A stretch of 64,000 nt of DNA from the NCBI GenBank assembly GCA_900768345.1, contig CAAGCO010000008.1:62001-126000 (forward strand). The letters run 5' to 3'. Below, in pieces: positions 63,480 to 64,000 of the stretch. Source of the DNA: Bacilli bacterium. Its GTDB lineage: Bacteria; Bacillota_I; Bacilli_A; RF39; UBA660. Position 1 is the first letter of the stretch. Each line of letters begins with the position of its first letter. Made by a program: the position numbers and the translations under genes. The notes beneath the pieces were generated by a model. That model worked only from the letters and a program-made list of their open reading frames with translations. It made no database searches and was not told the DNA's origin.

Positions 63480-64000
63480 ATGATATTATTTATAGACACA
63501 CATACTGAATTAATAACTATAGCATTAAAAACAAAAGATAGCTTATTTATTAAAACAAAAGAAAGCGAATACAGTCATTCAATATATACAATGCCAATGA
63601 TTGAAGAAATATTTAGAGAAAACAATCTAAATGTAAAAGATTTAGATGAAATAGTAGTAGTAAATGGACCTGGAAGTTTTACAGGAATAAGAATAGGTCT
63701 TTCAATTGCTAAAACTATCGCATATGCTTTAAATTTAAAAATACATACAATTTCAAGTTTGAAAGCATACTTAATAAGTAGTGATATAAATGAAGATAAA
63801 ATGGCAGTTATAGAAGATAATAAAGGATACTATATTTGTGCATTTGATAAAGATAATAATACTATAGTAGAAGAAACATACTTAGAAGAAAATCCATATA
63901 CATATAAAGAAGTTGATTACAAATTAGATATTAATAAAATTATAGATTATTGTAATAAATTCGAAAGTGAAAATCCACACCATATAAAAGCCAATTATAT
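63480..64000 (+). CDS. tsaB: tRNA threonylcarbamoyladenosine protein TsaB, 3'-partial
   Basis: 173 codons, open at the window edge. MILFIDTHTELITIAL, SHSIYTMPMIEEIF and VVNGPGSFTGIRIGLSIAK are the TsaB signatures. Scaffold for TsaD in t6A synthesis. AGAGGAG 6 bases before the ATG. Confidence 0.93.
   Translation, partial: MILFIDTHTELITIALKTKDSLFIKTKESEYSHSIYTMPMIEEIFRENNLNVKDLDEIVVVNGPGSFTGIRIGLSIAKTIAYALNLKIHTISSLKAYLISSDINEDKMAVIEDNKGYYICAFDKDNNTIVEETYLEENPYTYKEVDYKLDINKIIDYCNKFESENPHHIKANY

Overview
The window is about 64 kb of very AT-rich chromosome around a replication origin. Gene content and order match the origin region of class Bacilli. The right-hand half runs dnaA, dnaN, recF, gyrB, gyrA, SRP RNA, tadA, dnaX, ybaB, recR, bofA, holB, ricT, yabB, rsmI, pth, mfd, spoVT, tatD, a 3D-domain protein, rsmA, yabG, veg, spoVG, yabP, yabQ, divIC, tilS, ftsH and tsaB. 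The left-hand half holds rpmH, rnpA, yidC, jag, mnmE, mnmG, rsmG and noc, transcribed away from dnaA. RNA polymerase delta, ComK, Noc, full peptidoglycan enzymes and an [FeFe] hydrogenase point to a walled, fermentative, anaerobic, low-GC Firmicute, probably an uncultured gut-type Bacilli lineage. Spore-specific genes (spoIIR, bofA, spoVT, yabG, yabP, yabQ) suggest it makes spores or descends recently from spore formers. Species cannot be named from the sequence alone.

Layout. 1-4.8 kb: a Clp-type ATPase fragment that ends after its first AAA+ module, a YugP-type metallopeptidase, the rpsF-ssb-rpsR operon with an S6:S18 leader hairpin, and argS. 4.9-8.4 kb: a YgjV-like membrane protein, then a ~455-nt structured RNA with a consensus promoter next to a four-helix membrane protein (best read as OLE RNA with OapA), then typA. 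8.5-11.5 kb: an accessory patch of three small XRE regulators, an unrecognised protein, a Fic protein with altered motifs and a small membrane protein. 11.5-12.0 kb: a gene-free stretch bounded by a promoter and a terminator, a candidate non-coding transcript. 12-22 kb (minus strand): hydrogenase, a two-component system, small envelope proteins, rpmE, murA, spoIIR, prmC, prfA, rpoE. 22-26.5 kb: a class A PBP, an SPFH protein and noc. 26.5-34.1 kb: rsmG to rpmH and an unrecognised 487-residue protein beside oriC. 34.1-43.3 kb: oriC, dnaA, dnaN, comK, recF, gyrB, gyrA. 43.27-44.01 kb: six perfect parS palindromes, most with an adjoining DnaA-box-like sequence, plus one Noc-binding site. 44-64 kb: the conserved Bacilli cluster listed above, including a sortase gene frameshifted just before its catalytic cysteine.

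How the parts fit. The centre is a replication and segregation hub: DnaA boxes on both sides of dnaA, a dense parS array just after gyrA, and a Noc/ParB-family protein whose recognition helix reads as Noc type. The flanks supply translation, tRNA modification, repair, envelope and spore functions. The most unusual elements are the OLE-like RNA locus, the composite DnaA-box/parS array, the candidate RNA at 11.5-12.0 kb, the Fic/XRE patch and the frameshifted sortase.
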